This document shows positions 32,195 through 32,207 of a DNA stretch of 32,207 bases, piece by piece. Each line of letters starts with the position of its first letter. Position 1 is the first letter of the stretch. A model generated the notes under the pieces. The model had not been told where the DNA came from and did no database searches. It was given only the letters and a program-made list of their open reading frames with translations. The stretch is from Euryarchaeota archaeon UBA89 (GTDB taxonomy: Archaea; Thermoplasmatota; Poseidoniia; Poseidoniales; Thalassarchaeaceae), in assembly GCA_002495525.1 (NCBI GenBank), contig DAFS01000019.1:1-32207 (forward strand), given 5' to 3'. The position numbers and the translations under genes are program-made.

Positions 32195-32207
32195 GTTACT
32201 TCGAAAC

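Noticed and set aside
1..32207. CRISPR arrays, insertion sequences, integrases or defence genes
   Set aside because: No regularly spaced repeats, transposase motifs or terminal repeats were seen by eye in any frame; the window is mostly core metabolism and information processing.

Overview
The window reads as chromosome from a low-GC, aerobic, heterotrophic, surface-ocean euryarchaeon, most likely Marine Group II (Candidatus Poseidoniales) or a close relative. Archaeal identity rests on the small subunit of family D DNA polymerase, ribosomal proteins L37e, L44e and S27e, aIF2-alpha, Nop10, Nob1, a PAC2-family protein and archaeal-type TyrRS. Against this background sit genes usually seen in bacteria or eukaryotes: a class II CCA-adding enzyme, a bacterial/eukaryotic-style HMG-CoA synthase, a cryptochrome/(6-4) photolyase, glutaryl-CoA dehydrogenase with ETF, and a GcvH-like protein. 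The taxonomic call is inference from gene content; no rRNA gene is present.

Layout. 1-3.1 kb: the end of an acidic membrane-anchored protein, a polytopic membrane protein and a membrane-anchored S15/CocE-type peptidase. 3.3-5.0 kb: a possible 29-residue membrane peptide, then the photolyase. 5.0-5.6 kb: tRNA-Glu with two degraded reading frames just downstream of its 3' end, one an MscS C-terminal fragment. 5.7-10.7 kb: a DedA/VTT membrane protein, Nob1, TatA with a MoaD-like carrier, a SerB-like phosphatase, PolD small subunit, a CinA-type amidohydrolase and tRNA-Val. 10.8-14.5 kb: an isoaspartyl-methyltransferase-like gene overlapping a HEAT-repeat gene, a small ParB/SerK-like protein and the CCA-adding enzyme. 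14.5-19.7 kb: GcvH-like protein, acyl-CoA dehydrogenase, HMG-CoA synthase, TyrRS and a DUF5611-like protein. 19.7-26.1 kb: an exported beta-propeller protein, the glutaryl-CoA dehydrogenase-etfB-etfA cluster, a secreted Asp-rich protein and an apparently cytoplasmic propeller-plus-PKD protein. 26.1-28.9 kb: PurF, L37e and a pair of membrane proteins. 28.9-32.2 kb: a translation/RNP/protein-quality cluster (L44e, S27e, aIF2-alpha, Nop10, PAC2, peptidase E) and a second ubiquitin-like carrier ending in Gly-Gly.

Functionally the window mixes information processing (replication, tRNA maturation and charging, ribosome assembly) with catabolism of acyl-CoAs and amino acids that feeds electrons through ETF, isoprenoid synthesis via mevalonate, peptide breakdown, and repair of light-induced DNA damage. 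Coding density is very high. Several convergent neighbours abut or overlap by 4-15 bases, and several same-strand pairs overlap by ATGA. No CRISPR array, insertion sequence or obvious defence island is visible. The most unusual items are the class II CCA enzyme, the L44e that has lost most of its zinc cysteines, the tRNA-Glu-adjacent gene debris, the cytoplasmic PKD protein and the two Gly-Gly-terminated carriers.
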